Assembly (NCBI GenBank): GCA_037349315.1
Contig: JBAIAC010000001.1
Location: forward strand, 1,364,001-1,428,000
Direction of reading: 5' to 3'
Length of the DNA stretch: 64,000 nt
Source: Chelydra serpentina
Taxonomy: Eukaryota > Chordata > Testudines > Chelydridae
The translations under genes were made by a program, and so were the position numbers. Positions 1 to 9,897 of the stretch are shown here, one piece after another. The notes under the pieces were generated by a model. The model searched no databases, was not told where the DNA came from, and saw nothing but the letters and a program-made list of their open reading frames with translations. Each line of letters opens with the position of its first letter. Position 1 is the stretch's first letter.

Positions 1-63
1 TTAGTTATGCCATATTCATATCAGAACAATATTTCTATGAAGAATATGGAGTGTAACCTCACA
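1..63 (-). repeat. LTR end fragment
   Basis: The first 63 bases closely resemble bases 48760-48800 (a shared stretch around ttctatgaagaat, then a terminal tcaca). They read as the 5' tip of a minus-strand LTR whose remainder lies outside the window. Only the end is present, so the family cannot be named. Confidence 0.5.
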
Positions 64-1020
64 GGGCCCTCTAAACTGTCCAAGACCCCAAGCAACTTGC
101 ACTCTGATGCGGGTAGGATGCCCAGGCAGAGCTGGAACGCAACAGGGATTTCATCCGGAGACTGAGGGAAGACCTGACCCTATGCTGGGCCTGGGAACAG
201 GCAACAATCCCAGACCAAGACGGGGCAAGGACCCTAAGCTGCCACGGGGACCCTGAGAGCTGGATGGATCATGTCTACCAGGTGGTTAAAGACACACACA
301 CACAGAAAGACTTCTGGCAGTTGCTGGTCCCACAGAAAATGCAACGGGGCCTCCTACATTTAGCCCACTTGGTGCCCTGGGTGGGGCTCCTGTGGAGAGA
401 GAGAAGACCTTCAGAGGGTGGCTCGAAGGTTCTTTTGGCCAGGCATACATCAAGAGGTTAAGGACTACTGCGCCTCCTGTCCTGAATGCCAATGAGCTGG
501 ACCAAAGGGGATACCAAGGGCCCTCTCATCTCACTCTTCATGGTTGGAGTGCCTTTTGAAAGCATCAGCATGGACCTCATGGGACTGCTGGAGAAAAGCA
601 GGGTGGGATATCGCTACCTCCTTGTGGTCATTGACTATGCAACTTGGTACCCCGAGGCCATCCACTTGCCAGGGCACCCTACATCGCCATGGACCGTGTG
701 AAGATCTTTGCCAAGGTCAGGAAACTGCGTGAAATACTGACAGACCAGGGCACCAACATGTCGTCATGGTTAATGGTCAAATGATGCCGCTTAGTGAACA
801 TTCAGGCCCTCAAGACTTCGGTGTACCACCCCCAGATGGACGGGCTAGAGGAGAGATTTAACGGGACCGTAAAGGCAATGCTACACAAGATCATAGAGGA
901 TCAGCCTTGGCACTGGGACACATTACTACCAGTCTTGCTGTTTGCAATGCGAGAAGTCCCCCAAGAGTTGACAGGTTTCTCCCCCTTCAAGCTCCTCTAT
1001 GGGAGACAACCTTGACCTCC
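64..1020 (+). pseudogene. Gypsy integrase, degenerate
   Basis: This is the integrase part of a Ty3/Gypsy retrotransposon, which would insert the element's cDNA into chromosomes. The zinc-binding region is visible at about 330-490 (a His pair followed by CASCPEC at about 468-488). The catalytic core follows in broken frames: a D-containing strand (SMDLMG) near 570, a TDQGT block near 740, and an YHPQMDG...EERF block near 822-860 that supplies the catalytic Glu. The region ends with the FSPFKLLYGRQP motif at about 975-1015. Several stops and frameshifts rule out function. The integrase lies 5' of the reverse transcriptase found at 1600-4690, which is the Gmr1-like domain order rather than the standard Gypsy order. 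The 5' part of the element lies outside the window. Confidence 0.85.
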
Positions 1021-1600
1021 TAAGGGAGAACTGGGAGGAACAAGAAATCCAGGTCATAGGGTCAGCCTGCTATCCTGTTACAGCTATGCAAACAGGTCTG
1101 AACGCTGTGGGGCTCTTTGCCCAGGAGAAACTACTACAGGCACAACAGGCACAGTAACGGCAGTATAAGGGGAGCAGGCTACATAGTTTTGAGCTGGAAG
1201 ACCAGGTCCTGCTCTTGCTACCCTCTGCTGAGTCCAAGTTCCTGGCTAAGTGACAGGGCCCCTTGGAGGTTGTGCAGCGGGTAGAGCCAGTGGACTATGC
1301 GATCTGGATGGCAAAAGGCGGTGAGTACCTACCATATAAACCAACTGAAAGCCTAGAAGGCCAAAGAAAGCCTACTCATCGCCCCTTGCCCCCTGTAACC
1401 TTAACTGGGGCCTCTCATCAAGGGACCCCTGGATTCGAGACCAGTAACGATGGGACAAGAGCTCAGCCCTGTGCAGCAGGAACAGCTGTGATGTCTAGTG
1501 CAGGCCTTCGTGGATGTCTTATCAGTTCGCCTGGGGTGGACAACTGCCATGAGCCACCACATCACCACTATCCTGGGGCAAAAGGTGTGCAACTACCACT
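1021..1600 (+). pseudogene. Gypsy integrase-RT linker
   Basis: This continues the same decayed polyprotein. A stretch at about 1180-1330 resembles the integrase C-terminal region of these elements (DQVLLLLPS...KFLAK, then GPLEVVQRVEPVDYAIW), followed by a variable linker of about 90 residues. Two or three stops interrupt it. No separate protein is expected here. The value of the segment is that it joins integrase directly to reverse transcriptase without an LTR between them, so both belong to one element. Confidence 0.65.
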
Positions 1601-1912
1601 GGCCCTTTCCTAGGAAGATTTGGACAGCCGTCCAGAAAGAGTTGGAGATGATGCTGGACCTGGGAGTAGTGGAGGAATCGCGGAGTGAATGACGGAGCCC
1701 AATAGTCTTGTCCCAAAACCGGATGGGGTCATCCAATTCTGCATTGACTTTCAGAAGGTCAATTCCATCTCCATGTTTGACACTTACCTGACACCCCAGA
1801 TAGAAGAGTTCCTGGAGCGGTTCGGCAGGGTAAGTTCCTATCTACCCTGGACCTGAAAAAAGGGTATTGTCAAATACCCCCGACCCCAAATTTGCAGGCA
1901 AAAACAACCTGA
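1601..1912 (+). pseudogene. Gypsy reverse transcriptase, 5' part
   Basis: This is the N-terminal reverse transcriptase region. It has the lead-in ELEMMLDLGVVEESRSE (about 1640-1688), the SPIVL...KPDG strand, a degenerate FCIDFRKVNSIS block, the TYPxPQIEELLERFG helix and the DLKKGYCQIP catalytic strand at about 1850-1880. At least one stop (after SRSE) and one frameshift are present. The reading is interrupted first by the LTR at 1913-2347 and again by the LTR at 2396-3759. The short stretch 2348-2395 between them still encodes RT residues (AKTTFPTQF). Confidence 0.8.
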
Positions 1913-2347
1913 TGTGACGGAGTAGAGAGCGAGATGGATTTGACCTGAGAGGCTGGCTGCATTGGGAAAGGCTGCATCGGGAATGCGAGAGTTTACCTGA
2001 GGCTGTAACATGAGCCAGGACGGGGGTTGGGAGGTGACACCTTTGGCTGGGAGAATGGTAAAAGGCTAGAGGAGGGGCCCCGGGGGAGGGGAAGAGCCTG
2101 CTGGAGGTTTGGCTGGTTTTTTGTCAGTTTGGAGCTGGGTGGTGAAACGCAGGGAGCCCCAGAGCCGGGGTCTAAGCTCCCTGCCCCCCAGAAGGCCCCA
2201 GCTGAGGGTTCCTGGTCGTACTTACAAGCTCTGTTTGGACTCTTTCCTGACAACCCTAATAAACCTTCTGTTCTACTGGCTGGCTGAGAGTCACATTGAA
2301 TCCCGGGAAGAGGGGTGCAGGACCTGACTCCCCCACACTCCGTGACA
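1913..2347 (+). mobile_element. Solo LTR within Gypsy RT
   Basis: A 435-bp segment begins TGTGACGGAGT and ends ACTCCGTGACA, a near-perfect 11-bp terminal inverted repeat with TG...CA ends. An AATAAA polyadenylation signal lies near 2259 and a GC-rich region follows it, as expected of an LTR. The flanks are unusual: a 35-bp RT-coding stretch at 1876-1910 is repeated at 2347-2381 with 33 of 35 identities. That is far longer than the 4-6 bp duplication made by an integrase. The event could be an LTR insertion combined with a local duplication. Orientation is inferred from the polyadenylation signal. Confidence 0.6.
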
Positions 2348-2395
2348 CCCCCAACCCCAAATTTTCAGGCAAAAACAACCTTCCCTACTCAGTTT

Positions 2396-3759
2396 TGTTA
2401 TACCAATAAAATAAAAACCAGCAGGATCTTATTAAAGGGGATAAGACTTAGGCTAGGTCTACACTAACCCCCCCTGTCGAACTAAGATACGCAACTTCAG
2501 CTACGTTATTAACGTAGCTGAAGTCGAAGTCTCTTAGTTCGAACTTACCTGTGGTCCACACACGGCGCGCAGGCTCCCCCGTCGACTCCGCCTGCTCCGT
2601 TCACAGAGCAGGATTACCGGCGTCGACGGGGAGCACTTCCTGGTTTGATTTATCGCGTCTAGACAAGACGCGATAAATCGAACCCAGAACATCGATCCCG
2701 CGCCTTCGACCGGACGCGTAAGTATAGACGTACCCAAAATGTCACATTTATTGTGAATACAAAAAGAATTATAGTAAGCAGTCAGTTATAGCTATAACAT
2801 TTCATTCAGTTTCACATTCATTCATACACACACACAGGTTCTGCAGCTGCTAGATAGCTACCAGTCCTGAATGTAGCTTGAGTTCGTGGCTTGGGTTTGC
2901 AGCTTAGGTTCGTAGCTTGTGGCAGCAAACTGGCCAGGAAAGCCGGGCACAAGCAAGGGCTGGGTCTCTGTTGGGCATACACTGATGCCCTTCCATGTTG
3001 GCAGCAGAATGTTACCCTTCAAGTCTTCCATCTCACCCATCCTTTCTTAAAGGCTTTTAGTCTGAATCCAGAGTTTATAGGTCTTGCTGTGTCACCCTGC
3101 TTCTGGGGTCGGAGTGATTGATCACCCGTTAATTGCAGAGGTGACTTTCAGCCTGGGACCTGGCTTTGATGTTCCTTCAATTGTACCTTTGTTCTTTTCT
3201 CTTTAGGGTGGACTCCTCTTACTTTGTCAGGGCTGTTGTCTGCATCTTCAGCCGTTGGTGTTTACGCTTTATTTCATCAGGACATGCTGGGGCTGGAGGC
3301 TGATTCCATCATCCATACATACCTCATGCACACATCTAAACTAAACTAATAAGATTACATCAGGGTTTTGAAAAATGAAGTTGCAGCTGGTTTTTACAAA
3401 CTGGAGTGAGCATTTTAAAATGGAGTTTGAGTTACAATATGGACAAGTGTAAGGAATGGCAAACAGTGAACAGAAGTTACAATATAGACAAGTATAATGA
3501 ATGGCAAACAGTGGGCAGAAGTTACAGTGTTGAAACAGTGCAAGTTCCAGTGTTTTAAGCAGCAATTGGATTGAAAGTGAAACTTACAAGGGCAGCTGGC
3601 TGAACAGCTATGGTTCTTAACAAGCAGCTTAATTGTCAATTAGCCAGTTATTGGGGTACCCAGTTTAGGAATGAATGTAGTTTAATTCATAAAACTTTAC
3701 TTATGAAGTTATATTAATAAAGTGAACAATTACACACAATTTCATTTATCAGTTCTACA
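2396..3759 (-). mobile_element. Solo LTR related to ERV-C
   Basis: The left 120 bases outside the inner DNA element are the reverse complement of the last ~150 bp of the ERV-C LTR (compare 11550-11661): tgttataccaataaaataaaaacc and the stretch through tcacattcattcatacacacac. The far end is ctaca, the complement of the TGTAG that starts ERV-C LTRs. A 4-bp target duplication, gttt, flanks it at 2392-2395 and 3760-3763. Removing the LTR restores the Gypsy RT frame. The middle section differs from ERV-C, so this is a related subfamily. It includes a ~50-bp motif (gttacaatatggacaagtgtaaggaatggcaaacag) present twice at about 3430-3530. Confidence 0.75.
2448..2735. mobile_element. Terminal-inverted-repeat MITE
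   Basis: A 288-bp insert interrupts the ERV-C-type LTR exactly between ataagac and aaaatgtc, which are adjacent in the ERV-C copies. Its ends are ggctaggtctacact and agtatagacgtaccc, an imperfect inverted repeat. Inside is a second hairpin (cttcagctacgttattaacgtagctgaag). A relative lies at 55513-55816. No coding capacity is visible, so it is a non-autonomous DNA element of undetermined superfamily. Confidence 0.75.
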
Positions 3760-4700
3760 GTTTGGCCTGTTCCAGTTTGTGACAATGCAGTTTGGACTGC
3801 ATGGAGCGGCCACCACATTTCAGTGGTTGATGAACCAGATCCTGCAGCCCCATGATCAGTATGCAGCAGCATACATCAACGATATCGTGTTCTATAGTGC
3901 CAGTTGGGAAGCTCCATTCCAGCACCTCTCCAACGTACTAGGAGCCCTCACGGAGGCCGGGCTCACGGTGAACTTAGCCAAGTACTACCTCGGGCTAAGA
4001 GAGTTAACCTACCTAGGATACACCATGGGAGGGGGAAAACCGTGGCCCTTGGTAGATAAGGTGCAAGCCCTGTGGGATTGTCCCACCCTGTCAACAAAGA
4101 AACAAGTGTGACCGTTTCTCAGGTTGGCTGGATAATACACCACTTTTTGCTGGGCTTTGCGGCGCTAGGGGGATCCTGTCAGACCTGTCAAAGAACTCAC
4201 AGCCCTGAAGGGTTTAATGGTCTGAGGAATGTGAGGAGACCTTCTGTGCCCTAAAGAAGTGGCTAACCCAGGAACTGGTCCTGATGCACCCAGGCTTTAT
4301 GAGGCCCTTCATCCTCCAGACTGATACCTAGGAGGTGGAGCTTGGGATGTCCTGTCACAGGAGACAGACTGGGAAGAGCATCCAATCTTCTACCTCAGTT
4401 GCAAGTTGTTCCCCAGGGACTCCCGGTATTCTACCATCAAAAAGGAGGCCCTCGCCATAAAGTGGGTGGTCGACACCCTGCTTCCAACTGATCACCGACC
4501 ATGAACCCCTCTGGGGGCTTAACAGCATGAAAGACACCAATGCCCGGATCATGTGGTGGTACCTCTCCCTCCAGCTCTATGACTTTTGCATACTATACCG
4601 ACCAGGTAGGGCACATGCCAATGCAGATTTCTTTTCAAGAGTGGGCAAGGAGAAGGAGGTGGACAGGCACTCACCAGGTACCCTCTTGAGGGGGAGGGTG
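3760..4700 (+). pseudogene. Gypsy RT 3' part and RNase H
   Basis: The Gypsy polyprotein resumes immediately after the solo LTR with FGLFQFVTMQFGLHGAATTFQ. The degenerate catalytic box AAYINDIVFYS lies near 3870-3900, where the YxDD motif is altered to IND. The thumb and connection follow (LTYLGYTMG; stop at 4111). RNase H remnants run to about 4650, and the block KDTNARIMWWYLSLQLYDF...HANADFFSRV at about 4530-4645 marks its end. Stops at about 4109, 4252 and 4329 confirm decay. An element of this kind copies its RNA into DNA in cytoplasmic particles; this copy cannot. Confidence 0.8.
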
Positions 4701-5369
4701 TGTAATGGGGTGTACCTGCCCCACACTGGACAAGAAGGGGTTAAACCCATATTGTGGGCTGAGGAATCCCATCGCCACTGCTGGACATGCTCCAATGGGA
4801 GCCTCAGTATAAAAGGGAGCCACCCAGATCAGTCTGGCCTGACTGCTTAGGAAGGAGGACATACATTGCAGGTTCCCTCGCACAAACTGCTTCAGCCCCA
4901 GATCCTGGAGGCCAGGCATACTGAGACCCAGGTAGATACCCAGCTACCTGCGGAAGTCCAAGAGGAGATGGTGCTGATGACCCCAGAGACCCAGAAGATC
5001 TGTGGATGGCAGCACTGGAAAACAGGGTAGGAAGTAGCCATGGGGAACTAGACATTGATCCGGTTGTAGAATGTTTCGTATAGATCCCCACTGGCCTAGT
5101 GGTGAATCCATTCACTACTGATATGCCCTAGGTTGGGACCCAGAGGAGTAGGGAGGGTCCGGGTCCCTCTACCCTGGCCGCCACCCAACCTTGGGTGCTG
5201 ACCCACTCTCCCCAGGCTACTAGGTCATACAGCCCTGCAGAAGCGAGCCACCTTATTGACTCTGGCCACTAGGCCCTGATGCTAAGGGTGGTTATTCAGA
5301 CGCTGCCATGGGGCTATAATGCCCCTCCACCCTCTCCAAAGGGTGATGGAGTGTACCTGCTCCATAACA
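4701..5369 (+). mobile_element. 3' LTR of the Gmr1-like Gypsy
   Basis: A polypurine run (ttgagggggagggtg) at 4686-4700 is followed by TGTAATGGGGTGTACCTGCC, and the segment ends ...ccataaca at about 5369. The layout matches the 3' LTR junction of the short element at 7251 (ttgagggg...ggtg then TGTGATGG), and both share the cctgcccc...aaggggttaa block. A TATA-like ataaaag lies at about 4808. No 5' LTR is in the window. The right edge is approximate. Confidence 0.6.
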
Positions 5370-5616
5370 GTAATCTAATGACATATCTGAAAAATAGATA
5401 AGAAAACTAAGGAATGACATGCTGTAATAATCCCAATACTTGGGGTATTTCAGAAAATCTCATCGTCAAACATTTTTCCCCCTATTTTTCTGTAGGCCTG
5501 TGAACAGTTGCTTTCCTTAGATCACTGACTTCCCCTGTATTATTTTTTTTTTACCACTTAGAGCCTGATCCAAAGCCCACTGAAGTATATGGGTGTTTTT
5601 AAATTGACTTCAATAA
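5370..5616. other. Unassigned AT-rich spacer
   Basis: Apparently unique AT-rich sequence lies between the Gypsy 3' LTR and the target duplication of the next element. A poly-T run lies near 5542. I see no gene or repeat in it. Confidence 0.5.
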
Positions 5617-5621
5617 GCATT

Positions 5622-6209
5622 TGTGATGGGGCGCCTGCCCCTCACTGGGCTCTAAGGGGTTAATAGAGCCCTAGGGAGGCTGCGCAGGAGGCAGCCAATC
5701 AGAGAAGGGCTGAAGGGAGCAGAAAATCAGGGCCAAATAGGCCCATATAAAAAGGGAGCTGTAGGGCAGAGGAGGGCAGTTCTCTGCTGGGAGCCGAGGG
5801 AGGAAGAACTGTGTCTTTGGAGGGTTGAGAGAACTGCCAGCACCCTGGACAGAGCAGTGCTGCTAGCAGGAACCAGGGGAGTGGGAGACAGATCCTGGCT
5901 GGCTGCTGGGATTCGCAGTCTGAGTCCCTGAGGCAAGGGCAAAGAGGATGCTGGGGCCACGGGGAAGTGGCCAGAGAATTCGCTTCAGTAGCCACTAAGG
6001 GAAGTGGCTTAACAGCAGACTGCAGATCCCCTGGAAGGAGAACACAGTGAGTGGCATGGCTGGAGGGCTGTGTCGCTGAAGAGGACGCCGCGGTCCTTGG
6101 AGAAATGTGGGTCCTAGAGCAGGAGTGTCAGCAGCGAGGCACCACACACGAAGATGGCGCACTAAGACACTGAGCTAATTCTCAAGACAGCCAGAAGGTG
6201 GCACCACAG
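5622..6209 (+). repeat. 5' LTR of short element
   Basis: It starts TGTGATGGGGCGCCTGCCCC and aligns with 7251-7860 along its length. TATA-like tataaaaa lies at about 5747-5754. A primer-binding region (tggtggagaatgtgggca, 6210-6227) follows directly. Its first 11 bases match the primer site of ERV-C at 11665; I could not assign the tRNA. Confidence 0.8.
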
Positions 6210-6493
6210 TGGTGGAGAATGTGGGCACATGGTCACCCCTGAGATAAGGGGAGGAGAGTGGACTGTGTACTGTGGGGACAATTGCCTGAGTACAAGGGGA
6301 TTTGAGAGACTAAAGGAGAGATATTGAAGGTGGGGATGATGGATCTGGAGTATGCAGAGGTCTTCTTTGTGGAGGGTTCTTGTGCCATCCCAGGCTGAAC
6401 TCAGGGGTCAGTACCCTGGCAGAAAGTGACTAACAGACAGCAGGGAAAGCTCGAGACCTTGCTGCAGAAAATCCTGGAGAACCAACAGACGCA

Positions 6494-6952
6494 ATGGGAG
6501 GCACAGTGGTACCTCCAGACTTATTTATGGGGCAGCTGGTTAAGCAACAGCAGGCCCTGGTAAAGCTGTGGAGAGAGTTTAATAGAAGCCACAGAGAGTG
6601 TGAGGAGAAGCCAGGCACCAGGGCCAGGAGGCCGGTGGCTGGGCTGACTGATTGTTATGCCTGCGGGTGGCAAGGACACAGGAAAAAAGATTTCTCCTAC
6701 TGGGATGGGGGACTGAAGCCTCAACCAGAGAGTGGGAAGGATGGTGGCCATATAAAAAGGCACTGCCCCCTTAGGAGAAGGCAGGATAGGAAAGGGGTGC
6801 CCAGGAACCAGGCTGGGTCAGAGACTTTCAGGGTGGATGCAGTGGTAATGGCCATAGACTTGCCAGGGAGTCATCTCCCACACCCAGTAGGAGGTGGTAA
6901 GGAGGTCACAGACAAAATGACTGGGACAGAGGGGGGGCCCAGGGCGAGGTAG
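6494..6952 (+). pseudogene. Gag-like nucleocapsid remnant
   Basis: An open frame of 152 codons contains two degenerate zinc-knuckle signatures. The first is CYACGWQGHRKKDFSY at about 6655-6702, which keeps Cys-Cys-His but has lost the last Cys. The second is GHIKRHCP at about 6745-6770. Lysine- and arginine-rich stretches surround them, as in nucleocapsids that bind genomic RNA. It lies inside the short LTR element. The N-terminal part before the knuckles (QLVKQQQALVKLWREF) may be a capsid tail. It is a gag relic; whether this short form was ever a functional protein is unclear. Confidence 0.6.
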
Positions 6953-6954
6953 GA

Positions 6955-7224
6955 ATGAACATAGTGGTGGAACAGGCTACTTTGGGGACCCAGACCCTGA
7001 GAGAAAAGGGATGCGGGGAGTCCAAACTACAAACCCAATTAGCAGTGGCAGAGCAGGCCCGCCTAACGGCAGAAGGAGACCTGGCATGCCTGAGGGAAAA
7101 GTTTGGGGATGCTATAAAGGAGAAGGAAGATGTGTGTTTCCAGTTGAGGGAAACTGTGAAACAGCAGGATAACCTAAAGGGGCACCTAAGAGTAGCGCAG
7201 AGCGTGAGACCTCCCTACCCTTGA
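6955..7224 (+). CDS. Coiled-coil ORF in short LTR element
   Basis: An 89-codon open frame starts three bases after the preceding frame's stop. Its sequence is rich in E, Q, K and L with heptad-like spacing (QTQLAVAEQARLTAEGDLACLREKF...), predicting a coiled coil for about residues 20-80. No family is recognised. Comparable short coiled-coil frames occur in the gag regions of ERV-C and ERV-D. It may be the C-terminal part of the same gag after a frameshift rather than an independent gene. Confidence 0.4.
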   Translation: MNIVVEQATLGTQTLREKGCGESKLQTQLAVAEQARLTAEGDLACLREKFGDAIKEKEDVCFQLRETVKQQDNLKGHLRVAQSVRPPYP

Positions 7225-7250
7225 GGGTTGTAGGCTTGAGGGGTATGGTG

Positions 7251-7860
7251 TGTGATGGCGTGCCTGTTCCACACTGAGTTCTAAGGGGTTAATAGAGCCC
7301 TAGGGAGACTGCATAAGAGGCAGCCAATCAGAGAAGGGCTGAAGGGAGCAGAAAATAAGGGCCAAGCAGGCCCATATAAAAAGGGAGCTGCAGGGCAGAG
7401 GAGGGCAATTCTCTGCTGGGAGCCTAGGGAGGAAGGACTGTGTCTTTGGAGGGCTGAGAGAACTGCCAGCAGCCTGGACAGAACAGTGCTGCTAGCAGGA
7501 ACCAGGGGAGTGGGAGACCACTCCAGACTGGCTGCTGGGGCTTGCAGGTTGAGTCCCTGAGGCAAGGGCAAAGAGGATGCTGGGGCTATGAGGAAGTAGC
7601 CAGAGAATTCGCTGCAGTAGCCACTAAGGGAAGTGCTGGAACAGCGGACTGCAGATCCCCTGGAAGGGGAGAGCACAGTGAGTGGCACGGCGGGAGGGCT
7701 GTGTCACTGCAGAGGATGCTGCCATCCTTGGAGGGACATGGGTCCTAGAGCAGGAGTGACAGCAGTGAGGTACCACCTGAAGAGGGCTCACTAACATGCA
7801 GAGCTAATTCCCAAGACAGCCAGCAGGAGGTGCCACAGTGATGAGTCGCACCCTGTTACA
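7251..7860 (+). repeat. 3' LTR of short element
   Basis: A 610-bp LTR, TGTGATGGCG...CCCTGTTACA, is preceded by a polypurine-like tract (cttgaggggtatgg). It pairs with 5622-6209 and is followed by the target duplication gcatt. The LTR pair carries many substitutions, so this insertion is older than ERV-A and ERV-B. Confidence 0.85.
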
Positions 7861-7865
7861 GCATT

Positions 7866-8785
7866 GGATCAGGACCATCATGAGACTAAGTACAGTATAC
7901 TCTGTTGGAGACATTATAACGAACACTGAGAAAACAGGAATTAAAGGCCTCTGGGGATAATGAAGAGCTATAGTTTTCCCAATATTTTGTGATTCTCTAT
8001 TCCAATATTCTTAATTAATCTATTAATTTTTTTTGTACAATAATTGTACTGGTTTATATAATTACATATACAATTTTACATTAAAGAAAGAATCTCAGGC
8101 AATGGTGCAATTTGGAACATAGAACAAACTGTGTATGTGTGAGATAAATCCTTCTTGCACTATATAGTTTTACCTTAGTTTTATGCAGGTGGTGGCATAA
8201 TCAGTACTTGAGTAATTACATTTAGTGTCCTGAGCTCCGAATAACCCTTCCTTATCAATTAAAATTACTAAGCCATTTTCTGTAATTGTTTTGGTGGTCT
8301 GTAAATAACATAATTAAAGAATCATCTGACTTGCCTGCCTTTGTTATCATTGTATTCTAACAACCAAAAAATGTATAGCATTTGTCTGCAAACCCAGTAT
8401 AATTCTTGATCAATTTGCCATCAGTCCTGCTTTATTAAGCTTTGGAAAGTATTCTAAATTTTCACTAGTTTTATCAGTTTAAGCCTCTCTGTTATTTCAA
8501 TAAATAATAGCATACTTATATTTGAAATTATCATCGATATTTACAATTTACCAGTCCTATTGCACATGATCCTATTATCTGTTTGGAAAATTTACTTTTC
8601 TCTGCCTGAGCTATTCTTCATCTTCTCAGTGTCATCCAGTGGATTGATTTCCTTGTGATTTCAGAAGTTTTTTTTAAAATTTCCTCTTTCATGAAATTAC
8701 TCGTAAACAAATGTCAAACTAAGTACTGTAACTTTACATATTCACAGCCAATCGATTTTGCCCTCAGATAGTTGAGATGGGTGGT
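7866..8785. other. AT-rich unassigned sequence
   Basis: About 920 bp of AT-rich sequence lies between the short LTR element and the minus-strand Gypsy LTR. I see no open frame of note, no RNA gene and no recognisable repeat. It is probably the original intergenic DNA. Confidence 0.5.
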
Positions 8786-9897
8786 TGTGATGTTCCCCTG
8801 GTGTTGTCTGGACGGTGATCTGCTAGGTCACTCCACTCCTCGACTCTGGGAGCCAGCCTTACCCTGCTCTGCTGTGAGAACCCCTCTTCCAGGTTGTTCA
8901 CGCACAGCCTCTATCATGTAAGCTGCTCCTAGCTACATGAGTGAGCACTTTTGGCCAGCTGCTGCTTGGATTGTGCAACCGAATGACACTAGCCAATAGC
9001 TCTGATCCCAGACACAACCCTAGGAACCTCCATCTTGCAGTGTCCAGTTATGCCTGCTGGACGCTGCAAGCTTATATGAGTTCATCAATTTAACAAAGAA
9101 ATTGATATGTACCAGGCTTGTTATCCCCAAGGGGAGTCTCTGACGCACTTCAAACCACATACACTGCTTCAGGTAGAATAAAAAAAAACAAATGTATTAA
9201 CTACAAAAGATAGATTTTAAGTGATAATATGTCAAAGCACAAGTCAGATTTGGTCAAATTAAATAAACGCAAAACGCATTCTAAGATGATCTTAACATTT
9301 TCAGTGCCCATACAAACTTAGAAGCTTCTCACCACAGGTTGCCTGGTTGCCCTTCAGCCAGGCTCTTCCCTTTGATCAGTACTTCAGTCGCTTGGTGGTG
9401 GTGTCTGTAGATGGAGGTGGAAGAGAGAGGAAGAGCATGGCAAACGTCTCTCCCTTTTATCAAGTTCTTTCTTCCCTCTTGGCTTTGCCCCCACCCTTCA
9501 GATGCAGGTGAGCATTATTTCATCGTAGTCCCAAACTGACCAAGGGAAGCGGGTGACTCACTCAAGAGTCCTTTGTTGCTACCTAGGCCAGTGTCCTTTG
9601 TGCCTGTCAGGCTGGGCTGGGTTTGTCCCATACATGCCCCGATGAAATGTGAACTGCCCCTCTTCTTCCTGAAGAGTTTTTCCTGGGTTTGTTTTAAGCC
9701 ATAAGGACACATTTTCAGCCTCATAACTATATACATGAAATTACAACCTATAACATTACTATAACAACAATGCTCAGTGCATCATGAGACTTCCGAAGAC
9801 ACCCGACATGACAAACTTTGCACTGGATACCACACAATCATATTATAAGGATGAACATGGGAATGCAGTGTGTTCCCCCGAGGTACAGAGTGTCACA
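8786..9897 (-). mobile_element. 3' LTR of minus-strand SCAN-type Gypsy
   Basis: On the minus strand this reads TGTGACACTCTGTACC...GGGGAACATCACA (TG...CA ends, 1,112 bp). It is preceded by the polypurine tract ctaagggggcagg (complement of 9898-9910), the arrangement of an internal region entering its 3' LTR. The flanking 4-mers do not match each other, which fits a 3' LTR better than a solo LTR. It shares an R-region motif (tattaactacaaa) with the LTR ending at 48800. Confidence 0.65.

Larger units (their letters stand above)
5622..7860 (+). mobile_element. Short non-autonomous LTR element
   Basis: This is a complete 2.24-kb LTR element flanked by the 5-bp duplication gcatt at 5617-5621 and 7861-7865. 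The two LTRs (5622-6209 and 7251-7860) are alike throughout, and both contain a TATA-like cccatataaaaaggg. The 5' LTR lacks the last ~21 bp of the 3' copy. The ~1.04-kb interior holds only gag-like remnants, with no protease, polymerase or integrase. It must have moved using proteins supplied by another element. The resemblance of its LTR start and polypurine tract to the Gmr1-like Gypsy at 4701 suggests that family as the helper. Confidence 0.85.

Noticed and set aside
8786..9897. Solo LTR interpretation
   Set aside because: Flanking 4-mers do not match, and a polypurine tract adjoins the internal side, so a 3' LTR fits better.
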